A DNA stretch of 33,543 nucleotides from Rugosibacter sp. (GCA_030645365.1 JAUSMB010000025.1:1-33543); one strand, 5' to 3'. Positions 1-9,619 are shown, counted from the stretch's first letter. Notes: a model not told the origin generated them from the letters alone. Numbers and translations: made by a program.

Positions 1-1487
1 AATTTTTGCGGCTCCTGGCCAATGCCAAAGCCCAGCTCGTCCTTGTATTCGACCATGATCGTTGTGCGTTGCAGATAGAACTGAAAGCTCTGATGATAGG
101 TATTCACGCTGTAGAAGGGAACATTCGGCGGCACCTGCGACCGAACTTTCAGAGCGATATCATGTGCCGAATTGACCGCACCAAACGCATCATGTCCAAG
201 AATGATCGCTTGCCCGCTGAAAAAACTGGCCGCAGCAAGCGCCCCTATCGCCGACAGAGGATGTTTGCGTGCGAGAAAAAATGCCGCAACACCACCCACC
301 AAAAATAATGCGGCCGCCGCATACAACCAAGGCTGGTAGATCCGATAAATAACTTCCATTTCCGGCCTTGCGGCGCGATGAATAACCAAGGGCACGAAAC
401 ACAGGCCCATCAGTCCAACGCCCGCAGAAAACAAGGCGTCACCGATATGTCGTCGTTTTGTCGTCAACCTGCCCAAATGCAGGGCGACCAGCGCGGCCAG
501 CGCAGGAAAAATGGGCAAGATGTAGGACGCCAGCTTGGAATCGGAAACCGAGAAAAAAAGAAACACCAGCACTACCCATCCCAGTAAAAAGCGCTGCGGC
601 TGAAAGCGTTGGCTGACATTCCTGGAAAATCCGGCTTTCAGGCCTGGCAACAAACTTCCCAACCAGGGCAGAATGCCGATCATCAGGATCGGAATGAAGT
701 ACCACATCGGCTCGTAGCGATGATGCACTTTGGTGAGAAAGCGCTGGAAATGCTCATGGACAAAAAAGAACCAGGCAAATTCCGGATTGGCCAGCGACAC
801 GGCGATGAACCACGGCGCGGTAATCAGCAACAAAATCGCCAGCCCGCGCCAAGGGCGGATGCGGGCAATGAATCCCCAGTCACGCTGCCACAGGGTGTAA
901 AGCACCACGGTGGCGGCCGGCAGGACGATGCCGATCAAGCCTTTGGAGAGTGTCGCCAGCGCCAATAATGCCCAGGCGCCGTCTTGCCAGCGCCGACTTT
1001 CCGCAGGCGTCGCCTCATCTCGCTGCGCCAGACAAAGCGCAAAAACTGCCGCCGCTAGAAAAGCGCTTACGCCCATATCCAGTGTGTTGATATGGCCGAT
1101 CAAATTCCACAACAAGCTGCTGGCAAGCACCGCACCGGCAATCCATCCGGTGACTGGATTGAACAACCGGCCTACCGCAAAAATGGTGAATAGAATACCG
1201 AGGAACCCGGTCAGCGCAGACCACAGTCGCGCTGTCCATTGATGCTCGCCAAACAACGTAAAGGCAGTCGCCGTCGCCCAGTACTGCAAGGGGGGCTTTT
1301 CAAAATACTTGAGATCATTCAGGCGCGGCGTCAGCCAGTCACCACTGACCACCATTTCACGCGAGATCTCGGCATAGCGGCCTTCATCAGGGTCAATCAG
1401 GCGACGATATTCGATGCTGCCAAACCACAACACAGCGAAAATCAATCCCAGCAGAAACCCGTAACGGCGGCGCAAGGGGTGGATCAT
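1..1487 (-). CDS. ArnT-like membrane glycosyltransferase (GT83/PMT family), 3' end cut by window edge
   Basis: The minus-strand frame is open from the ATG at 1487 to the window edge (495 codons), so the stop lies outside. The N-terminus has a hydrophobic segment followed by DPDEGRYAEISREM and then YFEKPPLQYW. This is the acidic first periplasmic loop typical of ArnT/PMT-type transferases that use polyprenyl-phosphate sugars. Many hydrophobic segments follow. The last visible residues (KDELGFGIGQEPQK) resemble the soluble C-terminal part, so probably only a short tail is missing. The family moves a sugar from undecaprenyl phosphate to lipid A or another envelope acceptor; the substrate cannot be told here. 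The start overlaps the stop of the upstream gene as ATGA, which implies translational coupling. One copy of the dispersed 24-bp element (976-1000) lies inside the gene. Confidence 0.85.
   Translation of the reverse strand, partial: MIHPLRRRYGFLLGLIFAVLWFGSIEYRRLIDPDEGRYAEISREMVVSGDWLTPRLNDLKYFEKPPLQYWATATAFTLFGEHQWTARLWSALTGFLGILFTIFAVGRLFNPVTGWIAGAVLASSLLWNLIGHINTLDMGVSAFLAAAVFALCLAQRDEATPAESRRWQDGAWALLALATLSKGLIGIVLPAATVVLYTLWQRDWGFIARIRPWRGLAILLLITAPWFIAVSLANPEFAWFFFVHEHFQRFLTKVHHRYEPMWYFIPILMIGILPWLGSLLPGLKAGFSRNVSQRFQPQRFLLGWVVLVFLFFSVSDSKLASYILPIFPALAALVALHLGRLTTKRRHIGDALFSAGVGLMGLCFVPLVIHRAARPEMEVIYRIYQPWLYAAAALFLVGGVAAFFLARKHPLSAIGALAAASFFSGQAIILGHDAFGAVNSAHDIALKVRSQVPPNVPFYSVNTYHQSFQFYLQRTTIMVEYKDELGFGIGQEPQK
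976..1000. repeat. Dispersed 24-bp element copy 1 (inside the glycosyltransferase gene)
   Basis: GCCG (978-981), TCTTGCCAGC, then GCCGACTTTC. This is the weakest coding copy; its reading frame (SRRWQDGA) differs from that of the secF, queA, hisS and ispG copies. Confidence 0.45.
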
Positions 1488-1861
1488 GCAGCTTCCACAA
1501 TAATGGCCGCAGCAACCTCACGGCCTTCGGCCATCAGGATGTTATAGGTGCGGCAAGCGGCAAAACTATCCATGACTTCAACACCGATGCGGCGCTCAAT
1601 CAACGGCCGCAACAAAGCGGGAGCGGGAAATCGCTGGCGCAGCCCGGTGCCCAAGAGCACGATCGAGTGATTTAACCCCGCCAGAATCTCCAGATCTTCT
1701 ACACACAGGGCATCCAGCGAAACAGGCGACCAGTCTTCAATCAGGCGCTGCGGGGTGAGAATGAAACTGCGTGACAACTTGCGCCCCCCAACAGAAATAC
1801 CCGTTGCATCGTAGGCGGTAATGGCCAGCAAACTAGTCGGTGCAGCGGATTGGAGTTTCAT
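1484..1861 (-). CDS. Mth938-like domain protein (DUF498/NDUFAF3-like)
   Basis: This 125-residue protein fits the usual length of the small Mth938-like family. Two stretches identify it: IVLLGTGLRQRFPAPALL near residues 67-84, and VEVMDSFAACRTYNILMAEG near residues 94-113. Both are typical of bacterial members. Human NDUFAF3, in the same family, helps assemble respiratory complex I, but the bacterial role is not established, so no function is claimed. The gene is divergent from alaA across a 175-bp spacer, and its TGA overlaps the ATG of the glycosyltransferase downstream. Confidence 0.8.
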   Translation of the reverse strand: MKLQSAAPTSLLAITAYDATGISVGGRKLSRSFILTPQRLIEDWSPVSLDALCVEDLEILAGLNHSIVLLGTGLRQRFPAPALLRPLIERRIGVEVMDSFAACRTYNILMAEGREVAAAIIVEAA

Positions 1862-1908
1862 CAGGCAAAGAAGTCAGGTTAAATCAGCGTTAGCATCCGT
1901 CATAATGG

Positions 1909-1939
1909 GCGCACTTGAATAAAGCGATCAAGGGTGCGC
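1909..1939. promoter_or_regulatory. Imperfect inverted repeat in the divergent Mth938-like/alaA spacer
   Basis: The left arm 1909-1918 (GCGCACTTGA) pairs with the right arm 1928-1939 (TCAAGGGTGCGC), with two extra bases in the right arm and a 9-base loop. No T-run follows on either strand, so it is not a normal terminator. It sits just upstream of the probable alaA promoter and could be an operator. No regulator is identified. Confidence 0.35.
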
Positions 1940-1949
1940 AAATCTTAAT

Positions 1950-1979
1950 TTGCGGCACAGTAACCGCTTTGGGTAAAAT
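1950..1979 (+). promoter_or_regulatory. Candidate sigma-70 promoter for alaA-hom
   Basis: TTGCGG at 1950-1955 is separated by 18 bases from TAAAAT at 1974-1979. The -10 matches the consensus at 5 of 6 positions; the -35 matches only at TTG plus weaker positions. The position, about 58 bases upstream of the alaA ATG, is sensible. This is called by eye only. Confidence 0.4.
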
Positions 1980-2036
1980 TATACATTTCCTGTTGCCGGC
2001 TTAGTCGGTAGCCTCTTGCAGAAAGGACGGTTGCGC

Positions 2037-3263
2037 ATGCAGCCTGTAACAAAATCCGCCAAGCTCAACAACGTCTGCTATGACATTCGCGGGCCTGTAC
2101 TCGAGCGCGCCAAGCAGATGGAAGAAGAAGGCCACAAGATCATCAAGCTCAACATCGGCAATCTGGCCTCGTTCGGCTTTGATGCACCCGAGGAAATCCA
2201 GCAGGACATGATACTCAACCTGCCCAATGCGGCTGGTTATACCGATTCCAAAGGCATTTTCTCGGCGCGCAAGGCAGTGATGCATTACACCCAACAAAAG
2301 CGCATCAAGGGTGTCACCATCGAGGATATCTACATCGGCAATGGTGCTTCCGAACTGATCGTGATGGCCATGAACGCCCTGCTCAACAATGGCGACGAAG
2401 TCCTCGTGCCCGCTCCTGATTACCCGTTATGGACGGCTGCCGTGAGTCTTTCGGGCGGCACACCACGGCATTATCTGTGTGACGAGGGCTCTGGCTGGCT
2501 GCCGGATCTGGATGATATTCGCGCAAAAATTACATCCAGTACGCGTGCCATTGTAGTCATCAACCCGAACAACCCGACGGGCGCGCTGTATCCCGACGAT
2601 CTACTCAAAGAGATCGTTGAAATCGCCCGCACGCACAATCTGATCATCTACGCGGATGAAGTCTATGACCGTGTGCTCTATGAGGATGCAACGCATACCT
2701 CTATCGCAGCATTATCGGAAGATGTACTCACCGTCACTTTTAACAGCCTGTCCAAAAACTATCGCGCCTGCGGCTATCGTGCCGGCTGGATGATCGTGTC
2801 GGGCGATAAAAAAGCGGCACAGGATTACATCGTGGGACTTGATATGCTGTCTTCAATGCGCCTGTGCGCCAACGCGCCGGGCCAATGGGGAATCCAAACG
2901 GCATTGGGTGGCTATCAAAGCATTGATGATCTGGTGGCTCCCGGGGGACGCATGCGTCGTCAGCGCGACATCGCTTATGAGCTGATTACTGCCATTCCAG
3001 GCGTCACCTGTGTCAAGCCGCAAGCTTCGCTGTACATGTTCCCACGCTTGGACCCAAAAATTTATCCGATCACGGATGACCAGGAGTTCATCTCTGAACT
3101 CTTGGTGGCTGAAAAAGTATTACTTGTGCAGGGTAGTGGTTTTAACTGGCCACATCCTGACCACTTTCGTCTCGTCTTTTTACCGCATGAAGATGATCTC
3201 CGCGATGCCATAAATCGCATCGCACGTTTCCTGGATTCTTATCGTACCCGTCATGGCAAATAA
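2037..3263 (+). CDS. alaA: Alanine transaminase, AlaA type (fold-type I PLP aminotransferase)
   Basis: The 408-residue product reads end to end like Escherichia coli AlaA, a cytosolic enzyme that makes alanine from pyruvate and glutamate. The N-terminus KSAKLNNVCYDIRGPVLERA, the substrate-side stretch NPNNPTGA near residue 176, and the Schiff-base lysine in SLSKNYR (K240) are all present. I chose the ATG at 2037 because AAGGA at 2023-2027 lies 9 bases upstream and AlaA homologues begin at this point; an in-frame TTG at 2016 has no such site. The motif IGNLASFGF replaces the IGNPAPFGF I recall for E. coli AlaA. The stop is close to or overlaps hom, so the two are probably cotranscribed, as in many betaproteobacteria. 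Confidence 0.93.
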   Translation: MQPVTKSAKLNNVCYDIRGPVLERAKQMEEEGHKIIKLNIGNLASFGFDAPEEIQQDMILNLPNAAGYTDSKGIFSARKAVMHYTQQKRIKGVTIEDIYIGNGASELIVMAMNALLNNGDEVLVPAPDYPLWTAAVSLSGGTPRHYLCDEGSGWLPDLDDIRAKITSSTRAIVVINPNNPTGALYPDDLLKEIVEIARTHNLIIYADEVYDRVLYEDATHTSIAALSEDVLTVTFNSLSKNYRACGYRAGWMIVSGDKKAAQDYIVGLDMLSSMRLCANAPGQWGIQTALGGYQSIDDLVAPGGRMRRQRDIAYELITAIPGVTCVKPQASLYMFPRLDPKIYPITDDQEFISELLVAEKVLLVQGSGFNWPHPDHFRLVFLPHEDDLRDAINRIARFLDSYRTRHGK

Positions 3264-3285
3264 CTCGAATAAAGCAAAAGAAATC

Positions 3286-4596
3286 ATGCAGCCGATGAAT
3301 GTCGGCCTGCTCGGCACCGGCACCGTCGGCGGCGGCACATTTACCGTACTGACGCGCAACGAGGCAGAAATTACCCGCCGCGCCGGGCGGCCGATTCGCA
3401 TCACGCAAGTAGCGGATAAAAATACCACCCTAGCCAAGCAAGTAACCGGCGGTAAAGTGGCGGTCACCGATGATGCCTTTGCAGTAGTTTCCAATCCGGA
3501 AATCGATATCGTCGTCGAGCTCATTGGCGGTTATGGTGTAGCAAAAGATCTGATCATGCTTGCCATTGCCAACGGCAAGCATGTGGTCACTGCGAACAAA
3601 GCGTTGCTAGCCGTGCATGGTGATGAGATATTCGCCGCAGCCCAAGCTCGTGGCGTGATTGTTGCCTTTGAAGCGGCAGTTGCCGGTGGTATCCCCATAG
3701 TCAAGGCGGTGCGCGAGGGATTAACAGCGAATCGTATCGAGTGGATCGCCGGCATCATCAATGGCACCACAAACTTCATTCTCTCTGAAATGCGTGACAA
3801 GGGACTCTCGTTTGCCGAGGCGTTGGAAGATGCCAAGCGCCTGGGTTATGCTGAAGCGGACCCCACGTTTGATGTCGAGGGCATCGACGCAGCACATAAA
3901 ATCACCATTCTCTCTGCGCTGGCCTTTGGCATTCCGATGCAGTTTGACCGCGCACATATTGAAGGCATCAGCCAATTGGAAGCAGACGATATTCGCTATG
4001 CCGAGCAGCTAGGCTACCGCATCAAGCTACTGGGCCTGACCCGTCGTCGCCCCAATGGAGTGGAGTTGCGCGTGCATCCGACGCTCATCCCCGCCAAACG
4101 ACTCATTGCCAACGTCGAAGGCGTCATGAATGCCGTCTTGGTGCAAGGCGATGCTGTCGGTGCTACCTTGTATTACGGCCGTGGCGCAGGCGCAGAACCC
4201 ACCGCTTCAGCGGTCATTGCGGATCTTGTGGATGTCACCCGCATGCATACCGCCGATCCGGAACACCGCGTGCCCCATCTCGCATTTCAACCGGGTGCCG
4301 TCCAGGATACCTTGGTGTTACCACTCTCTGAAATTGAAACCGGCTACTACCTGCGCCTGCGTGTGGAAGACAAATCTGGCGCGCTGGCGGACATCACGCG
4401 GATTCTGGCTGACCAAACCATCTCGATCGACGCCATGATCCAGCGCGAACCCAATGAAGGCGAATCGCAAACAGATATCATTATTCTCACGCATGTGACA
4501 GTCGAGAAAAACATCGATGCCGCTATCGCGAAAATCGAGGCATTGCCAGTAATAAAGAAAAAAGTGATACGCCTGCGCATGGAGACGCTGGGTTAA
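3286..4596 (+). CDS. hom: Homoserine dehydrogenase
   Basis: It reduces aspartate semialdehyde to homoserine with NAD(P)H, feeding threonine and methionine synthesis. The N-terminal Rossmann motif GLLGTGTVGGG binds the nucleotide. The central region contains AGIINGTTNFIL and a lysine/aspartate-rich catalytic part. The C-terminus (about the last 85 residues, from YYLRLRVEDKSGALADI) is an ACT domain, which usually gives feedback inhibition by threonine. The ATG at 3286 gives 436 residues starting MQPMNVGLLG, where homologues usually begin. An upstream in-frame ATG at 3253 would add 11 residues and overlap alaA by 11 bases. Neither start has a strong ribosome binding site. In related bacteria thrC follows directly; here a dioxygenase gene and a terminator intervene. 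Confidence 0.93.
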   Translation: MQPMNVGLLGTGTVGGGTFTVLTRNEAEITRRAGRPIRITQVADKNTTLAKQVTGGKVAVTDDAFAVVSNPEIDIVVELIGGYGVAKDLIMLAIANGKHVVTANKALLAVHGDEIFAAAQARGVIVAFEAAVAGGIPIVKAVREGLTANRIEWIAGIINGTTNFILSEMRDKGLSFAEALEDAKRLGYAEADPTFDVEGIDAAHKITILSALAFGIPMQFDRAHIEGISQLEADDIRYAEQLGYRIKLLGLTRRRPNGVELRVHPTLIPAKRLIANVEGVMNAVLVQGDAVGATLYYGRGAGAEPTASAVIADLVDVTRMHTADPEHRVPHLAFQPGAVQDTLVLPLSEIETGYYLRLRVEDKSGALADITRILADQTISIDAMIQREPNEGESQTDIIILTHVTVEKNIDAAIAKIEALPVIKKKVIRLRMETLG

Positions 4597-4635
4597 GCAA
4601 GCATTGAACAAATAGCTGGAAGTGGGTTGTATATC

Positions 4636-4660
4636 GCTTCATTGACGGCATCAATGAAGC
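4636..4660. promoter_or_regulatory. Perfect 10-bp inverted repeat between hom and the dioxygenase gene
   Basis: GCTTCATTGA (4636-4645) and TCAATGAAGC (4651-4660) are exact reverse complements around the 5-base loop CGGCA. No T-run follows on the plus strand, so it is at best a weak hom terminator. It could stabilise the hom 3' end or be an operator for the next gene. A -10-like TATGAT lies at 4702-4707, but I see no good -35 at a normal distance. Confidence 0.5.
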
Positions 4661-4793
4661 AAATTAGCAGTTTGAATAGGCCACACACTGGAATTTAGCG
4701 CTATGATTCCACCTCTGTGTCTGCATCCAGAATGTTTTAACGGCTCCGAGCGACCAGAAAATCTCGGGTATTTTATTTTCAGGAGGAATAAAA

Positions 4794-5726
4794 ATGGCAG
4801 TGGTAACTGAACTAGGTTATTTAGGCTTTGGCGTCTCAAACATGGACGCTTGGCGTGAATACGCCAGCAAAGTCATGGGGCTGGAAGTTTTTGACGAAGG
4901 TGAGAAAGATCGCTTTTACATCCGTATGGATTACCAGCATCACCGCATTACCGTGCATAACAGCGGTACAGACGATCTGGATTATGCTGGCTGGCGTGTT
5001 GCCGGACCGGAAGAATTTGATCAGATGATGGCCAAGTTAACGGCTGCTGGCGTCAAATTCCACCGCGGCACGGAAGCCGAATGTGCCGAGCGTAGTGTGC
5101 TTGATCTGATCAAGTTTCTTGACCCGGGTGACAACCCAACAGAAATTTATCATGGTCCCCGCATCGACTTTCACAAACCATTCCATCCAGGCCGCGGCAT
5201 GCATGGCCGCTTCTTGACCGGGCAGCAAGGATTGGGACATATCATCTTGCGTCAATTCGATACAGATAAAGCCTATCGCTTCTATATCGACGTCCTGGGT
5301 ATGCGTGGTAATGTTGAATATCATCTGCCTATCCCACAAATCGGCATCGTCGCCAAGCCGATTTTCCTGCATTGCAATGATCGGGATCACTCAGTTGCTT
5401 TCTTGGGTGGGCCATCACCCAAACGAATCAATCACCTGATGATTGAAGTCGATAACATTGATGATATCGGCATGACGCATGATATCGTCCGTGATTTGAA
5501 AATCCCTGTCACCGTTGCCTTGGGCAAACACGCTAACGATCAAATGCTGACTTTCTATTCAGCCAACCCTTCGGGCTGGTCGTTTGAATACGGCGGTATT
5601 GGTCGTAACGCATCTCATCAGTCTGAGTATTATGGTTTTGACATGTGGGGCCATAACAATGATGCGCCTGGTTATGGCTTGGATATCAACTTCCGCTATG
5701 ACTGGTCGAACCTGCTGAAAAAATGA
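4794..5726 (+). CDS. Extradiol ring-cleavage dioxygenase (type I, VOC fold, BphC/HsaC-like)
   Basis: This 310-residue protein has the two-domain vicinal-oxygen-chelate layout of 2,3-dihydroxybiphenyl 1,2-dioxygenase and related enzymes. These open catechol-type rings next to the diol with O2 and Fe(II). The expected metal ligands are H149 (GLGHI), H214 (INHLM) and E265 (SFEYG). The expected acid-base and O2-site residues are H199 (RDHS), H246 (GKHAND), with N248 or D249, and Y255 (TFY). A perfect AGGAGG at 4781-4786 lies 7 bases before the ATG. The gene sits alone between hom and thrC and is closed by its own terminator. No other aromatic-degradation gene is in view, so the substrate is unknown. 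By active site it should be a working enzyme. Confidence 0.88.
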   Translation: MAVVTELGYLGFGVSNMDAWREYASKVMGLEVFDEGEKDRFYIRMDYQHHRITVHNSGTDDLDYAGWRVAGPEEFDQMMAKLTAAGVKFHRGTEAECAERSVLDLIKFLDPGDNPTEIYHGPRIDFHKPFHPGRGMHGRFLTGQQGLGHIILRQFDTDKAYRFYIDVLGMRGNVEYHLPIPQIGIVAKPIFLHCNDRDHSVAFLGGPSPKRINHLMIEVDNIDDIGMTHDIVRDLKIPVTVALGKHANDQMLTFYSANPSGWSFEYGGIGRNASHQSEYYGFDMWGHNNDAPGYGLDINFRYDWSNLLKK

Positions 5727-5760
5727 GCGTGTAAAATAAAAGCTCTCTTGCTGTAAAAAT

Positions 5761-5788
5761 AAAAAAGCCGGGTCACACCGGCTTTTTT
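5761..5788 (+). terminator. Rho-independent terminator after the dioxygenase gene
   Basis: An 11-bp stem pairs the arm 5761-5771 (six A, then GCCGG) with the arm 5778-5788 (CCGGC, then six T), around the loop GTCACA. The GC core with flanking A and T runs is a textbook terminator, and the A run makes it potentially bidirectional. It lies 34 bases after the dioxygenase stop and ends 25 bases before the thrC ATG. Confidence 0.92.
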
Positions 5789-5813
5789 AGCTTTCTACCT
5801 CGACTCGATCATC

Positions 5814-7238
5814 ATGAAATATATCTCTACCCGTGGCCTATCCGCGTCACAATCATTTTCGGACATTCTGCTGGGCGGGTTGGCCCCCGATGGCGGGCTG
5901 TATCTGCCAGAGCACTATCCGCAAGTCGCCGACCGGCTGAACGAGTGGCGCTCGCTTGACTATGCCGAACTTGCCTTTCGCATTCTCAGCCTGTTTATTG
6001 ACGATATCCCGGCAGCGGATTTAAGCGCTATCTGCAAAAAAACCTACTCTGCCGAGACTTATCGCTATTGTCGCCCAAGCCACCGTGCGACAGACATTGT
6101 TCCGCTCACCTCGCTGACGCCAGATTTTCACTTGCTGGAATTGTCCAATGGGCCGACCCTGGCCTTCAAGGATATGGCCATGCAACTTCTTGGCAATCTG
6201 TTTGAGTATGTACTGGACAAACGGGGCGAGACAATCAACATTCTTGGCGCAACGTCCGGCGATACGGGTTCAGCAGCCGAATACGCCATGCTTGGCAAGC
6301 ACAATGTGCGTGTCTTCATGCTCTCGCCAAGCGGAAAAATGAGTACCTTTCAACGCGCGCAGATGTATTCGCTCAATGAACCGAACATTTTCAATATTGC
6401 TGTGGAAGGCATGTTTGACGATGCGCAAGATATCGTCAAAGCTGTTTCGAATGATGCAGAATTCAAGGCCCGCTACAAAATAGGCGCAGTCAATTCAATC
6501 AACTGGGCGCGTGTCGCCGCGCAGATTGTTTATTACTTCAAAGGCTATTTTTCGGCGACGCAATCGAATGATGAAAAAGTGGTATTCAGCGTGCCCTCGG
6601 GCAATTTTGGCAACATCTGCGCCGGGCATGTAGCGCGCATGATGGGACTGCCGATTGCGCGGCTCATCTTGGCCACCAATGAAAACAATGTGCTCGACGA
6701 ATTTTTTCGCAGCGGCATTTATCGGCCACGCACCTCGACAGAAACTCACGTGACATCCAGTCCTTCAATGGATATTTCCAAAGCCTCGAATTTCGAGCGT
6801 TTTGTGTTTGATCTGGTAGATCGTGATGCAGCAGTTATCCGTGAATTATGGCAATCGGTCGATGCAGGTGGTGCCTTTGATCTCAACACAACCCCGTTCA
6901 TGATGCATCTGTCTGAATTTGGCTTTGTCTCTGGCAGCAGCTCGCATGCCGATCGGCTGGCAACGATTCGTGATGTCTGGCAACGCCATCAGGTGATGAT
7001 AGACCCGCATACTGCGGATGGTGTGAAAGTAGGGCGTGAGTATGGCATCTCAGGTCTATCCACCATCGTGCTGGAAACTGCGCAAGCGGTAAAGTTTGCC
7101 GAAACCATACGCGAGGCGCTCCAGCGCGAACCCTTGCGGCCTTCATCGCTCGAAGGTATCGAATCACTACCGCAGCAAGTCACTGTCATGACAGCAGATG
7201 TCGAATCAGTTAAAGCCTTTGTTGCCGCACGCTGTTGA
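5814..7238 (+). CDS. thrC: Threonine synthase
   Basis: It converts O-phosphohomoserine to threonine with pyridoxal phosphate in the cytosol. The 474 residues match the long bacterial/yeast-type enzyme. MKYISTRG at the start, NGPTLAFKDMAMQ with the PLP lysine K119, the phosphate-binding GATSGDTGSAA, and VPSGNFGN are all present. The ATG at 5814 is where homologues start, but there is no clear ribosome binding site. The gene begins only 25 bases after a strong terminator, so it needs read-through or a promoter overlapping that hairpin; I cannot identify one. It is separated from hom by the dioxygenase gene. Confidence 0.95.
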   Translation: MKYISTRGLSASQSFSDILLGGLAPDGGLYLPEHYPQVADRLNEWRSLDYAELAFRILSLFIDDIPAADLSAICKKTYSAETYRYCRPSHRATDIVPLTSLTPDFHLLELSNGPTLAFKDMAMQLLGNLFEYVLDKRGETINILGATSGDTGSAAEYAMLGKHNVRVFMLSPSGKMSTFQRAQMYSLNEPNIFNIAVEGMFDDAQDIVKAVSNDAEFKARYKIGAVNSINWARVAAQIVYYFKGYFSATQSNDEKVVFSVPSGNFGNICAGHVARMMGLPIARLILATNENNVLDEFFRSGIYRPRTSTETHVTSSPSMDISKASNFERFVFDLVDRDAAVIRELWQSVDAGGAFDLNTTPFMMHLSEFGFVSGSSSHADRLATIRDVWQRHQVMIDPHTADGVKVGREYGISGLSTIVLETAQAVKFAETIREALQREPLRPSSLEGIESLPQQVTVMTADVESVKAFVAARC

Positions 7239-7328
7239 TGTTAATCCCCACTTAACCCCTATCAGCCCGCCAAAGACAACATGTTAAAATCACGCCCCAT
7301 ATCATGCTGGCCTCGCCCGCTGATTTAA

Positions 7329-8735
<1,407 letters not shown>

Positions 8736-8750
8736 CTTGCCGGATCTGAC

Positions 8751-9077
8751 ATGACCTTTGCCGAAAACCTCAAACACCTGCCGCGTATTTCCCACCTAGC
8801 GGAGATTCAGTTGCTGGACGATCAGGCCAACGTCATCGCGCGGATCGAAAACAAGCCCGGGCAAGCCGGCTCGGTCGCGGTATATAACCATCTGGGTCAG
8901 ATTTACGGTGCCATTACGCCGGATGCTGCGGCCAAGGGACTGGAACTGTACGCCGAGCACACCGCCGATGCCCGGCTGAATCCGGGGAAGCATCCGAACA
9001 TCGATCGTCTGCTGCAATTGATTAGCGAAAGCAATATCTTGCGCATCAAACATGTTTTTGCAACTTCGCTGGAATAA
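8751..9077 (+). CDS. DUF2322 family protein, function unknown
   Basis: A 108-residue soluble protein beginning MTFAENLKHLPRISHLAEIQ. The opening FAENL..LP, the central RIENKPGQAGSVAVYNHLG, and the end region HPNIDRLLQLI match my memory of the DUF2322 family, common in proteobacteria and about 100 residues long. No catalytic motif, signal peptide or membrane segment is visible. It lies 15 bases after purB. Its stop codon falls within a 14-bp tandem duplication (9063-9090), so the last few residues may be recently altered. Confidence 0.7.
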   Translation: MTFAENLKHLPRISHLAEIQLLDDQANVIARIENKPGQAGSVAVYNHLGQIYGAITPDAAAKGLELYAEHTADARLNPGKHPNIDRLLQLISESNILRIKHVFATSLE

Positions 9078-9090
9078 CTTCGCTGAAATA
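9063..9090. repeat. 14-bp tandem duplication across the DUF2322 stop codon
   Basis: ACTTCGCTGGAATA (9063-9076) is followed at once by ACTTCGCTGAAATA (9077-9090), with one mismatch. The TAA of the DUF2322 gene spans the junction. It looks like a simple local slippage product. Confidence 0.7.
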
Positions 9091-9145
9091 ATATAGTCGC
9101 AACATATCAACCCGTCTTATCCAACCCACAACTCAGGAGCCTTGC

Positions 9146-9616
9146 ATGAAACTCACGAAATTTATCCTCGCAACATGCGCCATCGGCCTCGTTACTGCTT
9201 CCGTCGCCCATAGCCAGACGGTCGGCAAAGCCGAAGACCAGATTCGCTGGCGCCAGTCAGCCTTCACTACACTCAGCTGGAGCATGGCGCGCATCAAGGC
9301 CAACGTCAACGGGGAATTCAACAAGGAGCAGGTGGTACAAGCCGCTAACACGATCCAGACACTGGCGCATGCCAATATCTCCTCGTTGTTTGTACCAGGC
9401 ACCGCAAAAGGCAAGGGCTGGAAAAACACCGAAGTCAAGCCGGAATTTTTCACCGACAAGGAAGGCGCCGCGAAGGCTTGGGCAACATTCAGTACAGAGG
9501 CTGATGGACTGGCCAAAGTTGCCGCAACCGGTGATGCAGCGGCAGTCAAGGCCCAATTCGGCAAAGTTGGCCAATCTTGCAAGGGATGTCACGACAAGTT
9601 TCACGTCGAGGACTGA
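9146..9616 (+). CDS. Cytochrome c' (class II c-type cytochrome), periplasmic
   Basis: A 156-residue protein with a cleavable signal peptide: a basic start, a hydrophobic core, and a likely cut after AHS near residue 23. The heme-binding CKGCH is at residues 145-149, very near the C-terminus, which is diagnostic of class II cytochromes with a four-helix bundle. The early IRWRQSAF motif also fits. AGGAG about 8 bases before the ATG supports the start. Cytochromes c' bind NO and CO and are often linked to NO resistance; a direct respiratory role is uncertain. A cytochrome b561 gene converges on it from the other strand, a pairing often seen for these two proteins. Confidence 0.92.
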   Translation: MKLTKFILATCAIGLVTASVAHSQTVGKAEDQIRWRQSAFTTLSWSMARIKANVNGEFNKEQVVQAANTIQTLAHANISSLFVPGTAKGKGWKNTEVKPEFFTDKEGAAKAWATFSTEADGLAKVAATGDAAAVKAQFGKVGQSCKGCHDKFHVED

Positions 9617-9619
9617 TCA

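Noticed and set aside
6-1547. Several plus-strand frames of about 100 codons in the first 1.5 kb
   Set aside because: The minus strand holds one uninterrupted glycosyltransferase frame with clear motifs; the plus frames are antisense by-products.
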